Shown piece after piece: positions 20,480 to 30,744 of a stretch of 64,000 nt of DNA. Position numbers and translations under genes: made by a program. Each line of letters opens with the position of its first letter. The first letter of the stretch is position 1. A model generated the notes under the pieces. It was not told the DNA's origin, searched no databases, and saw nothing but the letters and a program-made list of their open reading frames with translations. The stretch comes from Lepidodermella squamata (taxonomy: Eukaryota > Gastrotricha): positions 4,030,001 to 4,094,000 of the forward strand of contig JBLDXI010000032.1 of assembly GCA_047495785.1 (NCBI GenBank), in the 5' to 3' direction.

Positions 20480-20959
20480 ATGCTCATCCGAATTTCCTTC
20501 GCTATAGTACTTCTAGCTGACTACGTCGTGGTAGGCTCAGGCTTGGAACAAATGCAGATAGATGGTGATAATCTAGCCCTTGTTAAACGAGCTGGAACTG
20601 CCGGTAACAGCTACAACGGTGGTAGTAGGCGCCGGCAATCATCGAATCAAGCCTCTACCTCGAATAAATTAATCGGAAACCGGCATCAAGCTATACGGCA
20701 GCAACATAGGAGTCAACGGCTGAAAATCGCAAAATTTATTGCAACCTATCTGCCTCAAGAAATGCGCCAACGGCTATCTAGATCAAACAACCTCGGTTCT
20801 GTTTCACTGTCTGCTCTTGGCAAGACTGCTAGTCAATCTTCATCGATGGGAAATAAGCAACTAAATGGTCAGGTGGAACTCAAGAAAACGCCGCAGCATT
20901 ACGTTAACCTACTAATGTGGCTGCGAAAGGCCAAGAATACTATTGAATTGAGAAAATAG
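20480..20959 (+). CDS. SNNLG-family secreted peptide precursor, member 1
   Basis: 159 residues. After a signal peptide (about 1-20) and a short acidic propeptide comes the cleavage site LVKR. The mature chain opens AGTAGNSYNGGSRRRQSS and includes STSNK, GNRHQ and LKIAKFIATYLP. The core helix ends RQRLSRSNNLGS. After a variable Ser/Gln linker comes the tail YVNLLMWLRKAKN. There are no cysteines and a high positive charge. It groups with the members at 29132, 29922 and 32209 by its GNSYNG start. AATAAA is at about 21077. Family and function are not recognised; a secreted signalling or antimicrobial peptide is possible. Confidence 0.72.
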   Translation: MLIRISFAIVLLADYVVVGSGLEQMQIDGDNLALVKRAGTAGNSYNGGSRRRQSSNQASTSNKLIGNRHQAIRQQHRSQRLKIAKFIATYLPQEMRQRLSRSNNLGSVSLSALGKTASQSSSMGNKQLNGQVELKKTPQHYVNLLMWLRKAKNTIELRK

Positions 20960-21203
20960 TCACTTTAAAGTTTAAGTTGATTAAAGCCTGAGAAAAATTA
21001 TATAAATATATAAATGTATATAATATGTAGCGTGATTGCTAGGAGTTGATGAATTGTGGCATTACAGAAATCGCATGAATAAAAGCGAGAATATATTTTA
21101 GCGGAACGTAATTTGCTTTTTGTGATACAACAATTCACTGCAGCTGCATTTTTTTAATTGTAACCATACTGTAACCACAGGAAATTGTCATTTTTCGACC
21201 GTG

Positions 21204-21783
21204 GCCAGACACTAGGGCGCCAGACACGAGGGCGGAAGACCAAAGAGCGCTGACAAAAGGTCGCCTGGACTTAAGGGCGGCCGGATAAAAGGGCGCCCGA
21301 ATTAACATGAAAAATATAATTTAGGATTGGGAACACAATTCGAACTCTACACAACATATTGCCCAAGAAAATATGGTGGTAACGAGAATTGCCATAATTT
21401 TCTAATTTGTATGATTGAGCAAGCATTTCGTTCATTTAAGCGATTCTTAGGACGAGCTTGGGAGATAGCCAGGTCGCTGTGCAAATTAAATGCGGAGAAT
21501 CAATCAATGGATCAGGACTGCTCAACAATTAGGACTGCATTAGGACTGCATTAGGACTGCAAAACTGGAGGCTGCCACGGCTCATCTGAATCAACTTGAT
21601 GTTTCCAAATCTGTCTTGAAAACAAGTTTCAGAACAAGGCGTAATATTCAAATATCCAGACGCCCTATTTGTCAGCGCCCTTTGGTCTTCTGCCCTTTTG
21701 TCCGGTGCCTTTTAACCCATCTGCCCTAATGTCTGTCGCCTTTTTTATTTACCTTTCGCTCTTTTAGCGGCGCCCTAATGATA
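21204..21783. mobile_element. fold-back (inverted-repeat) element, non-coding
   Basis: The left arm (about 21204-21300) is built of roughly 16-bp units of the form GACAAAAGGGCGCC. The right arm (about 21656-21783) contains the same units in reverse complement; for example GAAGACCAAAGAGCGCTGAC pairs with GTCAGCGCCCTTTGGTCTTC. The arms are imperfect. The interior of about 355 bp has no transposase but carries a short tandem repeat (21528-21560). This is the structure of a non-autonomous fold-back or MITE-like element. No target-site duplication was identified. Confidence 0.6.
21528..21560 (+). repeat. three tandem copies of an 11-bp unit
   Basis: ATTAGGACTGC is repeated three times in a row inside the fold-back element. 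Confidence 0.8.
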
Positions 21784-23514
21784 GAAACGTTCGCCGAGTG
21801 ATAGAAACCAAAAGCAACGTTTAAAGAAATATTTCCTGAGCTAATACGTCGGGGTGAAAGTTTTCGATATCTGAACTTTGAAAGTCAAGATTGTAGGAAA
21901 TTTTAAGTGCTTGGATAGGCCTTGAGATCAGCTAAACAAAGATTTATATATTTATGAATTTTCGTAATCAGGTGGATGCCCATGTTGAAAAGATGTTGAA
22001 TCGAATGAGCAAAACATAAAGTATCTCTATCTATGACAATTTATGGCCTATAATATGAGCGATGACGCTATCTTGGGCCGATTGGGCTATTCATCTCAAT
22101 GGCCTATTTGAAGAATTACCTTACTTAATATTAATCTGTTTTCTCATTTTTTCCCGGCTGTGAAGTTGTAATTAAGGACAAGGAAAGACATCATACTCTT
22201 CTCTATAAATAGAGGTTTTTTTGCTGATTTTCCCGGTATTTTACCGAAATGTGAAAATAAGGGACTACTACACAATGCAACAATCGAAACGCAAGGCCTT
22301 GAAAACAAAGCCTTAAAACGTTTAAAATCATTTTTTCTGGAAAGGCCTTGAAACGTATCAAAATTGCAATTTAATTTCGCGCACGCATGGACATTTATTT
22401 TCAAGAACTGAATTTTTTTATTCTGAACTGCGTTCCTCTGTAGAGCCATCTCCTTGGTATTCTATTGAAAATTATTTTATTCAATATTATCAGCTCTGAA
22501 ATTATTGGCTAAAAATGAGTTATTGTGCAAGTAGTAGATGAGATGTTGAAGCTGGCAAAATTTTCGACAAAATCGGCCAGCTCAGCCTTGATGACCGCGC
22601 ATTCTGCATCAAGGTTTCTTCGGCTTTTTGCCCTGCGCGAAAGCCGGTGATTTTGGCTTCAACTTCGCCTAGGGCAAGGAGTTGAGAAATAGGCTCGAAA
22701 ACAGGTGTTGATGAACCGAGTGAGTGACGCAACCGACGGCTCGGGCTTGAGAACTCGCCGAAATTGCGTGGCGCTCATCTTCGATTTGCAGTTCCGTTAA
22801 CGCGTCTTGATCTGGCGGCGCTGGCGCAGGTAAATTGGCGGGGCGAAGCCGGCGCGACCCCGATTAGCGGCGATGGGGAGTCGTCTTAGGCAGACGCCGT
22901 TCTCGTGTGACCTCGCGGCGGCGCGGCGGCGCTGATTCCGGGCGCTTCAGCATCGACAGCCTCCGTAGTGGCAGCGGCAAATTTCGCGGGGCGAGTACCA
23001 GCCATGATTTTCAAACATGATACATAAAAATGTCCAAAACTCAAAAACTATGATTGAGTTTTTTGCGTGCGCTCATTTCGATAAATAGTGCACACGGCGT
23101 GGCGTGCTCTATTTGTTGCATGAGCAGCAACATGACACAAATTAATTAGTGCGCGCGTTGTTTTTTTATGCATTGTGAGCCCTTTCCTTGTTGACAAATG
23201 TTTTGACGTTTTTTTGCGTGCGCACATTTTAATCCCTTGCATTGTGTAGTAGTCCCGAAAATAAGTTTAATGAAGGTTGTTATAAGGTTGTTATAAAAAA
23301 TTCCGGATTTTAATAAAATCATCACGCCAACGTTCCTCTTTCATCCGCTTCCCGTTAGACAGGTTGTGCGTGTCTCTTTAAAGATATTCCTGATGCTTGG
23401 CTTACGTTCATTCTTTAAATTTGCGTGTCCGGAAGTGTTTACTCATGTTTGTCACTATAATATCGTTTATATCTCATGGTGTTCAATTTTTAGGCAAATA
23501 TCCAAATTGTTGAG

Positions 23515-23862
23515 ATGATGTCTCTCCATTATTTTGTGACATTAGCTTTCATCACGGTATCTGTGATATTGGTGTGCACTGAATCAGCAAGTATCTACGA
23601 TGCTAACGTTGGTGATCTCGTCGACTACGTCAACGTCGAGCCAGTATCATTTTTCATGCGAACTGGACTAAGTGGGCGCCGGAAGCATTCGAGGAACACC
23701 CCTCGTAAAGACTATCATGTTAAGAAGGACCCGAGAAAAGAGCCTGGCGAATGGAAGCATACTGTCAGCGGAGCCTATTTCGCTTTGGCTAACGGTGGTT
23801 TCTCGAACAGTGCCAGCAAATTTAGGGGCAACGATCCGCATGCTAAACATAATCATCGATAA
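23515..23862 (+). CDS. small secreted basic protein
   Basis: 115 residues. The signal peptide is over about residues 1-24 (LAFITVSVILVCTESAS). A short acidic stretch (DANVGDLVDYVNVEP) precedes a Lys/Arg/His-rich mature region that begins near MRTGLSGRRKHS. RTGLSG faintly recalls the start of the neighbouring SNNLG family, but the SNNLG core and the NLxxWL tail are missing. There are no cysteines. An acceptor-like TTTTTAG lies 20 bp before the ATG, suggesting a 5' UTR intron or trans-splice site. AATAAA is at about 23944. Family unknown. Confidence 0.55.
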   Translation: MMSLHYFVTLAFITVSVILVCTESASIYDANVGDLVDYVNVEPVSFFMRTGLSGRRKHSRNTPRKDYHVKKDPRKEPGEWKHTVSGAYFALANGGFSNSASKFRGNDPHAKHNHR

Positions 23863-24933
23863 AAATGCATGTTGACCTCAAATTCCGTATATCCTCATAC
23901 GTCCATCTGTTTTTGCCCGTTTGATAAGATGCGATAATTATTGAATAAAATCACCAATCAATATCTGAACAATTCCGATTTTTTGCTTAGGGTTGACTGA
24001 ACTGAATAGCCTCTGGAGAAGATGGCGTAGTTCTGAGGCGCTTAATTTCCTTCTTTTTTTATTTTTAGACGAGACTTGACAAAACTAATCAAAGAATCTA
24101 AAATTATTATCCATATTAATACAAATTACACCCACGACCTTCCACTCTTCCTGAACACCGACTTGTTTCTTTCGAGAGCCAGGGTGGCTTCTCACTTAAA
24201 AAATTAAGCATTAAGAGTCATCAACTCATTAGCTAATGAAGTTCATGCGTTTAGTAAGTCGACATCCAAGGGGCTACTATTACAATTTCTTCATATTAAA
24301 TCCTCGGCGAAAAACGTTTTTCAAGTAAATTTAGATTAAAATTGCCCGCTTAGCAGTTCAAGTAGGCGGATGTTTAGTGCTTCTTTATCACGTCTATACT
24401 AACCGACAGGAAGACTTGTATAGCCGGTGCGCATACGTACGTCTATTGCTAATTTTCAAAATCTGACTTTGCCCTTCAGATTTAGTGAACTGACGCAGTG
24501 CGAATTTTGTGCACTAGCGAATTCCGAATATAATTCCGAAATAGTGACCCGTGCTCAAAATTATGACCCACATGATGACTAATTTTTCAATTTAAACATG
24601 CAGTCCTGCGTATCTCGCGCTGTGAGGACCATTTCCTTTTTTAGTTTGGAACACTTCGAAATAAACCAGGTGTATTACCGTATTTTTCCTAGTAGCCCAG
24701 TCGCTAATAATCGCCCATTCCTAATAGGTAGTAGCCCAGGGTTGAGGGTAAAGCCGGTTCGAAAACTTCGAGAACAATGAATGATTCACCGAAAACTAAT
24801 TTTCTAATGTTTCAACATTTCGAGGTTCAAAGTTTAGTAGCCCATGCTGATATATAGGAACAAATACGGTACTTGGGAATATAGGTTATTTTTTTATATT
24901 TATATTTATCGAAATCATAGATTTTTGAGAGAC
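23863..24933. other. intergenic, 1.07 kb
   Basis: AT-rich. The decamer TAGTAGCCCA, or a near match, occurs three times (about 24691, 24731 and 24836). No supported gene or RNA was found. Confidence 0.4.
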
Positions 24934-25518
24934 ATGAACAAGCTGAACCTGATCACATTGGCAGTTTTAAGTCTCTGCTTCACGAGTTCAATTTTCGCTG
25001 ACCAGTCGCGTGAATCGAATGAAATGACGCTCGGCGATCTGATGTTGCGATCGGGCGGTACATCGGCGGGGGTTGGGACGAGCTACAGCAGCAACCGACG
25101 TCAACACTCTTCATCTCAACCTTCCGTGTCAAATAAACCCATTCACGTAGGCCGGAGGCACCGCCTGCAGCGAAAGGACACCGAAAGCCGGAAGCGGAAA
25201 TTTGCCAAATTTGTCGCTACTTATCTGCCGTCTGAAGCTAAGCAACATCTCGTTAATTCGAACAATCTGGGAGTTATCAGCGCCCGAAATGGTCCATTGA
25301 TTGAGGAGCTACCCCGAGTTCTCCCGACCCCTGGAACTAGATTGGTTCGAACTATCATTAAAACCGAAACCACGACAGTCCCACCGCCACCGACCCCCGC
25401 TCCCACTCATAGGCCGTATTTCAAATCACGTGTTCCATTCGGCCGCAGAAACTCCATGTTTTACCATAAAAACCTAATCCGCTGGCTTATGGCGTCGAAA
25501 TACAATGTTGACATTTGA
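24934..25518 (+). CDS. SNNLG-family secreted peptide precursor, member 2
   Basis: The ATG at 24934 is chosen because it opens on a signal peptide (MNKLNLITLAVLSLCFTSS); an upstream in-frame ATG at 24844 would bury it. 194 residues. The propeptide ends LMLRSGGTSAGVG, so a single Arg replaces KR. The mature region has SYSSNRRQHSSS, SVSNK, HVGRRHRLQRK, KFAKFVATYLPSE and VNSNNLGV. It then has an unusually long linker with a Thr/Pro-rich block (TTVPPPPTPAP) before the tail NLIRWLMASKYNVDI. It forms a subgroup with the members at 25894 and 30745 (AGVGxSYSSNRRQ). AATAAA is at about 25587. Confidence 0.72.
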   Translation: MNKLNLITLAVLSLCFTSSIFADQSRESNEMTLGDLMLRSGGTSAGVGTSYSSNRRQHSSSQPSVSNKPIHVGRRHRLQRKDTESRKRKFAKFVATYLPSEAKQHLVNSNNLGVISARNGPLIEELPRVLPTPGTRLVRTIIKTETTTVPPPPTPAPTHRPYFKSRVPFGRRNSMFYHKNLIRWLMASKYNVDI

Positions 25519-25893
25519 TGTTTTTCTCATCGCCCATATTATGTTTACTAGGCAGTGTGTTTTTTCAATGCAATGTACCTGTGAAAAATAAAAATGTCTT
25601 GTTTATTTATTAACGCTTCGGGTTTCGATTTAACAAGTGGTCCACTATAATAAACCTTTGATGTGTAGAGACTCCCCCGAATCATTTTCACTATACTTCT
25701 TCCCACTCAAGCGTTGCCAAGACTTCGCGAATAACAGACGTCTTTTGCGTAACTCTAGATGACCAGGTCGAAGCCCGCGGGCAAAGGATTAGATTTCATC
25801 GATGTTTACGAGTCATCCCCGCAAGTTGCGCTCAATTTTTCACATTTGAACAAATTTTTTGCCCCTTTTGCGATAGCAAAAAAATTATTCTTA
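25519..25893. other. intergenic
   Basis: About 375 bases with the AATAAA of the upstream gene. In-frame codons extend upstream of the next ATG (from 25759) but do not form a leader. Nothing else is seen. Confidence 0.35.
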
Positions 25894-26439
25894 ATGAAAG
25901 TTCCGTACTACTTATTGCTCTGGGTCGTCTCAGCCGGATTTTCCCACGCTGCTGTAGACATATCATCCGTCCGCCCTGATTTTCACGACCAATTGCTTCT
26001 CAACAAGCGAGCTGGTAGTTCAGCTGGGGTGGGCAGCAGTTACAGCAGCAATAGGCGACAATACTCATCTTCGCTGCCGTCAGTGTCTAACAAGCCGAAC
26101 CATGTTGCGAGGCGATATCGGTTAATGCAGAAAGAGGCGGAATATCGGCGACTGAAACTCGCGAAATTCGTTGCCACTTACCTGCCAACTGATGTCCGCC
26201 AGCGGCTCGTGCACTCCAACAACCTGGGCGTTGTAGGCGGCCCGAATCGGTCGATAAAACTGGCTAGAAATCCGAGATTGGTGATGAAGAATGTCGCAAA
26301 TGCACCTCTCATGAGAACTTCACACAACACGGAACAAAAGCTGGCTTTCAACGGCAGAAGGCGGGTTAATTTCCATGACGTCAATCTTGTTAAATGGCTC
26401 GGTGCTTCTAAATATGGTGTCGAAATTAAGAAAAAATAA
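25894..26439 (+). CDS. SNNLG-family secreted peptide precursor, member 3
   Basis: 181 residues from the ATG at 25894, which begins a signal peptide (MKVPYYLLLWVVSAGFSHA). Cleavage site LLNKR. The mature start AGSSAGVGSSYSSNRRQ is followed by SVSNK, the helical core LKLAKFVATYLPTDVRQRL and then VHSNNLGV. After a linker of about 55 residues comes the tail NLVKWLGASKYGVEI. Of the nine members it is the closest to the 24934 gene in both core and order, consistent with a local tandem duplication. AATAAA overlaps the stop. No cysteines. Confidence 0.75.
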   Translation: MKVPYYLLLWVVSAGFSHAAVDISSVRPDFHDQLLLNKRAGSSAGVGSSYSSNRRQYSSSLPSVSNKPNHVARRYRLMQKEAEYRRLKLAKFVATYLPTDVRQRLVHSNNLGVVGGPNRSIKLARNPRLVMKNVANAPLMRTSHNTEQKLAFNGRRRVNFHDVNLVKWLGASKYGVEIKKK

Positions 26440-27050
26440 AATGACCATTAACAACTGAAAAGTGGGGCTTTTATTTTCTGTTATTTCCAAGAAATGACAA
26501 CAAGTGTGTTGACTAGAAAAGGGACGATTCTTGCATTCCTATATTATTTTCTCTTGATGACTTGATGAACAGAGTTGCTTATCGATTTAGGTCGATGTGG
26601 GAGATTATATTCCTCACGCCACCTGATTGATCCTCACCTCAGATTACCTTAATAAAAATCTTAATTGCGCATAATAAAATAACATCAGAGTTTATTGCGC
26701 GACGAATTATTAATTGATGAAATCAAAAGGTACACTTTTTAAGCGCGAATTTTTCGAAATTAGCGACCGTAAACTTTGAAGCACAATTTCTCATGACTAT
26801 CAGCCTCTTTTTGATATAATTCGTTTATTGATCTCGAAAGCGGCATCAAAATATCACGATGTCAATAGTTCGCCAAACCCCACTTTTCATTTTTAATGGT
26901 CAAGTAATGATGTTGTTTCAGCTGTTTTCTATCAATCGATCGATAGTTAATACTTAGGAAACGTGCGTTATTCGATGTTGACGCCCAAAAACTTGTTTTT
27001 ATCGTCCGACTTCTCAGCGTGTAAATTTTCATAACAAAATAAATCGAGAA
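26440..27050. other. intergenic
   Basis: About 610 AT-rich bases. An acceptor-like CTTCTCAG lies about 35 bp before the next ATG. Nothing else is seen. Confidence 0.35.
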
Positions 27051-27542
27051 ATGCATCTGCAATTTTTTTCCATAGCTGTACTAGCGGTGTCGGACATATT
27101 CAGCCTGGCTGAATGCTCTGAACTTGATGCAGGGGGATTCTTATCAATTCTGCGAACTGGGAGTACAGCTGGCTTGGGTGGAGGTACCATACCAACAAGC
27201 AGGAGACCTGCATCTAACAAGCCATCGGATATTTCTCGTCGCTATCACACCCAACGTGAAGTCGAACGATTAAGGCGGCTCAACTTGTCGAAACTTTTGA
27301 GCGCCCATGTGCCATCGCATATTTTGAAACGAATGACAACAGCTAATAATTTAGGCTTTGCAGCCATAAAGCCGGGCGTCAATAGATCAAAGTCAACTAA
27401 AGTCGGTCATAAAGTGAGCATGGCGGCGTCTTTACGTACGGCGAATGAAGAATTCAGGAAAACATGGGATAAGGTTTCGCTGTACCACGTAAATCTCATC
27501 AAGTGGTTGGCCGGCTCTAAATACGGACTGTCAGATGTTTAA
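27051..27542 (+). CDS. SNNLG-family secreted peptide precursor, member 4 (divergent)
   Basis: 163 residues. Signal peptide 1-21. The propeptide ends SILRTGSTAGLGGG, so a single Arg replaces KR. The mature region lacks SYSSN but keeps SNKPSDISRRYH, LNLSKLLSAHVP and TTANNLGF (Ala for Ser in SNNLG). The tail is NLIKWLAGSKYGLSDV. It pairs with the 27972 member through AGLGGG, SNKP and NNLGF. AATAAA is at about 27643. Confidence 0.7.
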   Translation: MHLQFFSIAVLAVSDIFSLAECSELDAGGFLSILRTGSTAGLGGGTIPTSRRPASNKPSDISRRYHTQREVERLRRLNLSKLLSAHVPSHILKRMTTANNLGFAAIKPGVNRSKSTKVGHKVSMAASLRTANEEFRKTWDKVSLYHVNLIKWLAGSKYGLSDV

Positions 27543-27971
27543 ATCCTTCGCGCATTATTATCGTCAAATTTTAGTGCGCTCAGACTGGACTCGCGATATA
27601 TGTCCTAATATCCTATAATAATATATCTGAAAATCCCTCTAATAAAAATTCACAGCATGAATTGCTTATTATTATTATTATTATAAAAGCAACAAAGTAG
27701 AGGCGGTCATTTGCACTCCTCAAATTATCGATCGAATATAACAGGCAATATTGTCAGTGAATATTGAATATCATACTTCCGTTGCATCAAGCCGAAAAAT
27801 GAAGCAAATTAGGGTCATGACAAGAAGCCCGCCATGCGAACCTAGAAACGCGAGTAATATGATACTGTGTCAAACGTGACACCCGTCCCCTCTAATTACT
27901 GAGCGATTTACGCAGGAGCGAGGCAATCACAGAGCGATGCAGACTTGATAATTTCAACAAAATCTCAACCT
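27543..27971. other. intergenic with ATT microsatellite
   Basis: Contains a TTA/ATT triplet run at 27666-27684 and the AATAAA of the upstream gene. Nothing else is seen. Confidence 0.45.
27666..27684 (+). repeat. ATT microsatellite
   Basis: Six repeats of the TTA/ATT triplet. Confidence 0.75.
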
Positions 27972-28529
27972 ATGATTAGCTATTTATTTTACTCGATCCC
28001 GATCATATTCCTCGCCCTGGAGGCGCCAGTAAGTGTTCGCGGGCAGTACACGTTGATGGAGCAAATGGTGCTGAGTGATGCTGCCTTAAACGATAGAGAC
28101 AACAATATCGAAATTCGGAAGCGAACAGGAATATCAGCTGGCCTCGGAGGTGGTGGCAACTCAGGCGCGAGGAGGCATCAATTTTCGCGGCTTTCTTCAT
28201 CGTCAAACAAGCCTTTCGTCATATCTCGCCGATACAGATTCAAAGCCGAGGAACAGCGAAATCGGCGACTTAATTTGGATAAATTGGTATCGGCCTATAT
28301 TCCGACAGAGATTAGGCAAAGGCTCACGATATCTAACAACCTTGGCTTTTCGAAAATTCGCCCGCAACCCTACCAACAATACGCGCCAGTGAAAAATCTC
28401 GCAGTGAGAACGGCGGCTAAATCGCCAGTTATTCCTTACAACGGGATGCGATATTTTCGAAAACCGACAGGTCACCATCTCAATCTCATAAAATGGCTGA
28501 AAAGCTCAAAATACGGCTACGATGTATAG
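27972..28529 (+). CDS. SNNLG-family secreted peptide precursor, member 5
   Basis: 185 residues from the first ATG (27972), which begins a signal peptide (MISYLFYSIPIIFLALEAP). After an acidic propeptide comes the site RKR, then TGISAGLGGGGNSGARRHQ. SNKPFVISRRYRF, LNLDKLVSAYIPTEIRQRL and TISNNLGF follow. The tail is HLNLIKWLKSSKYGYDV. It is the sister of the 27051 member. There are no cysteines, and the mature region is strongly basic. AATAAA is at about 28605. Confidence 0.74.
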   Translation: MISYLFYSIPIIFLALEAPVSVRGQYTLMEQMVLSDAALNDRDNNIEIRKRTGISAGLGGGGNSGARRHQFSRLSSSSNKPFVISRRYRFKAEEQRNRRLNLDKLVSAYIPTEIRQRLTISNNLGFSKIRPQPYQQYAPVKNLAVRTAAKSPVIPYNGMRYFRKPTGHHLNLIKWLKSSKYGYDV

Positions 28530-29131
28530 CTACGTTTACATTAGTATTTGCGATGAGAAGCTTCCTTTTGCTGCGATGTTTTTTTTCAGTCGAATGAGAA
28601 ATCTAAATAAATAATGCGGTGCAATGATTCAATTTTATTATTATTTTTCTTGGCTGAATTGATAGAATTTCCAAGAATTACTACGACACGACCTCCGCCC
28701 TATTAATAAGAGCCATTCACAGGATTAGCCAATCGATACCTTATTTTGGCAAGGCTAATGTAAATAATAAAAGAAAATTCAATTTTTCTACTGCGCACTC
28801 CGGATTTGACCGGGTATCTTTATTCCGATCGGGATTTAACGGAGCGATAATTTGCATCAACAGACAACACGCGCAAGTGCACGCGTAATTGCCGCTGAGT
28901 CGACGCTGTCCGCCTTCCGATGCGAATGAGTCCAATTGGGCGAAAAAAGTTTGTTTCCTAGACATCATAGCTTGGGCGTGTGACTCAATATTTTTTGGCC
29001 CACACACGCAGCCGCATTACATCACCGCGTGTCCTATCGCCTAATTTTTTTCAATTGCGATATTGTTCTAGTTTCTTTTCGATTCAATCCACTTGTAAAT
29101 AATAAAACTCCTGAGATAATATTTTCAAATT
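28530..29131. other. intergenic
   Basis: About 600 bases. The minus-strand ORF 28741-29007 has no leader or domain and is not called. A candidate TATA-like AATAAAA lies at about 29100. Confidence 0.35.
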
Positions 29132-29593
29132 ATGAATGTCAGTATTATTCCTTATGCGTTAATCTGGACTATTTGCGCGTTCACCTTCACGGCCGATGCA
29201 GTTAACGATAGCTTCGACGAATCTGATATTTTTGAACTAGTCAAAAGGAGAGGAGCAGCTGGCGGGAACAGCTACAACGGGCGGCGAAGAGCGTCCGCAA
29301 GTCATGCTTCGTCGACCAACCGGGCTTATCACATGGGCAATCGGCACCAATCTATGCGCGAATTTACTCGGGCTCAGAAATTGAAAATCGCAAAATTCGT
29401 CGCGACTCAAATTCCGTCATCGATGAAATCATTAATGCTAAGGTCCAATAACGTTGGGATGCCGCTTCATTACAGCAAATCGCTGACTTTATTCAAAAAC
29501 AAGGCAAGAACTGTGGATGAGAAGTTGCGACGTCAGTTCAAGCTAAACGTTTTAAATTGGTTGAAAGCTATGAAAAATGGCGCCGATGTTTGA
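29132..29593 (+). CDS. SNNLG-family secreted peptide precursor, member 6
   Basis: 153 residues. The signal peptide (about 1-23) is followed by an acidic propeptide (DSFDESDIFEL) and the site VKRR. The mature start GAAGGNSYNGRRR leads to STNRAYHMGNRHQ, LKIAKFVATQIPSSM and LRSNNVGM (Val for Leu in SNNLG). The tail is FKLNVLNWLKAMKNGADV. It groups with the members at 20480, 29922 and 32209. AATAAA is at about 29633. Confidence 0.73.
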   Translation: MNVSIIPYALIWTICAFTFTADAVNDSFDESDIFELVKRRGAAGGNSYNGRRRASASHASSTNRAYHMGNRHQSMREFTRAQKLKIAKFVATQIPSSMKSLMLRSNNVGMPLHYSKSLTLFKNKARTVDEKLRRQFKLNVLNWLKAMKNGADV

Positions 29594-29921
29594 TATTAAT
29601 TCATTATATTCATAGTTTTAGGTAGAAAAACAAATAAATTTTTGAAATTTTTGCTGTTTACACATTTTATGGTTGAATTAATTAGAACACTGAACTATTA
29701 CTTCCGCGTGCTCATCAATAAAATTAGCCGAATGACTTCCGGTAAATATATTTACAAAATCGCAAAAATCGATACAGTTTACGCGCGAGTGCGATTTTAC
29801 GCGCCCCCCGCGATGCCACTCTTCGATGGGCCACTCTCACCTCCACCTTAATGGGTGTATTTTGGCAGACAGGCATGACAATGCGTGGGTCGTCATCAGT
29901 GAAGTTTTGTTATTTCAAAAC
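29594..29921. other. intergenic
   Basis: About 330 bases. The in-frame ATG at 29826 would extend the next protein by 32 residues, but it does not lead with a signal peptide. Confidence 0.35.
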
Positions 29922-30524
29922 ATGGAATTGATGCCCAGAGAAACTTTGAGCGCCTTCTCTAAAGCTTTCGTCATATTCGCGTTCGCTTTCACAGTTTTGC
30001 TACTTTTTATGACAGGCGTCGTTGAACAGATTAGACACCCTGAACTCCAGTACCTTGATGACTTTACTACTGTGTCGGATGAAATAGCGAACACCGCAAC
30101 AGTAGATGCGCCGGTACCATTCCCAGAACCAATAAATGAAACACTGGACAAGTCTTTAGATGTCGATAAAAGGGGGAGTGGTTCGGCTGGTGGCAATTAC
30201 GGCAACCGAAGGCGGCCTGGTAGCCAATCTCCAGCAAGCCGAGGTGGCCTAGCTGCTAACCGCCACCACGTCGCCCGCGAGCAGAGCAGAGCTCAGCAGC
30301 TCAAGTTGAAAAAGTACATCGCCACTCAAATACCGTATGGCATTCGACAGAAGTTGGTCATATCTAACAACCTGGGTTCGGCCGCTCTTGCTCGCATGAA
30401 TTCGAACAACAATAGCCGAATTTTTCGCACGAGGAATGGCACAATCATCGACACTCGCAGAATGGGCTTTCAGTCCTACGTAAATCTGCTCATGTGGATG
30501 AGAACGTTGAAGAACGGACTTTGA
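29922..30524 (+). CDS. SNNLG-family secreted peptide precursor, member 7
   Basis: 200 residues from 29922. The hydrophobic segment AFVIFAFAFTVLLLFMTGV is a signal anchor or a late signal peptide. The propeptide is long and acidic, with cleavage at DVDKR. The mature start GSGSAGGNYGNRRRPGS is followed by NRHHVAREQ, LKLKKYIATQIPYGIRQKL and VISNNLGS. The tail is QSYVNLLMWMRTLKNGL. It has the longest propeptide of the family. AATAAA is at about 30571. Confidence 0.73.
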   Translation: MELMPRETLSAFSKAFVIFAFAFTVLLLFMTGVVEQIRHPELQYLDDFTTVSDEIANTATVDAPVPFPEPINETLDKSLDVDKRGSGSAGGNYGNRRRPGSQSPASRGGLAANRHHVAREQSRAQQLKLKKYIATQIPYGIRQKLVISNNLGSAALARMNSNNNSRIFRTRNGTIIDTRRMGFQSYVNLLMWMRTLKNGL

Positions 30525-30744
30525 GTCCCAGGACTTTCTGATATAGTATAAGTATAATAAGTTTTAAACGAATAAAAATGTAATGGCTGATGACGCTAAT
30601 CTGTTTCCGATGATGATGTTGTGGGCTTTTCCGATGCGTGCTTGAGGTGTTAATACATGACCATGATTTTTCGTGACTACGCGCCATGATCAACGTCTCG
30701 CCTACAACTAACAACAAGGGTCAATCGTTGAAATTTTTGCGACC

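Larger units (their letters stand above)
20960..23514. other. gene-poor 2.5-kb gap with repeat elements
   Basis: Holds the fold-back element at 21204-21783 and an AATAAA for the preceding gene. It also has a GC-rich patch at about 22700-22990, and a direct repeat TTTTTTGCGTGCGC near 23060 and 23210. No convincing gene is seen. Short ORFs at 22144-22449 and 22520-22732 (minus) have no signal peptide or recognisable domain. Confidence 0.45.

Noticed and set aside
21528-21560. CRISPR-like array
   Set aside because: Three contiguous 11-bp copies without spacers in a eukaryotic genome; a tandem repeat only.
22144-22449. Minus-strand frame of 101 codons
   Set aside because: Lys/Phe-rich translation of AT-rich DNA with no leader or domain and no conserved neighbours.
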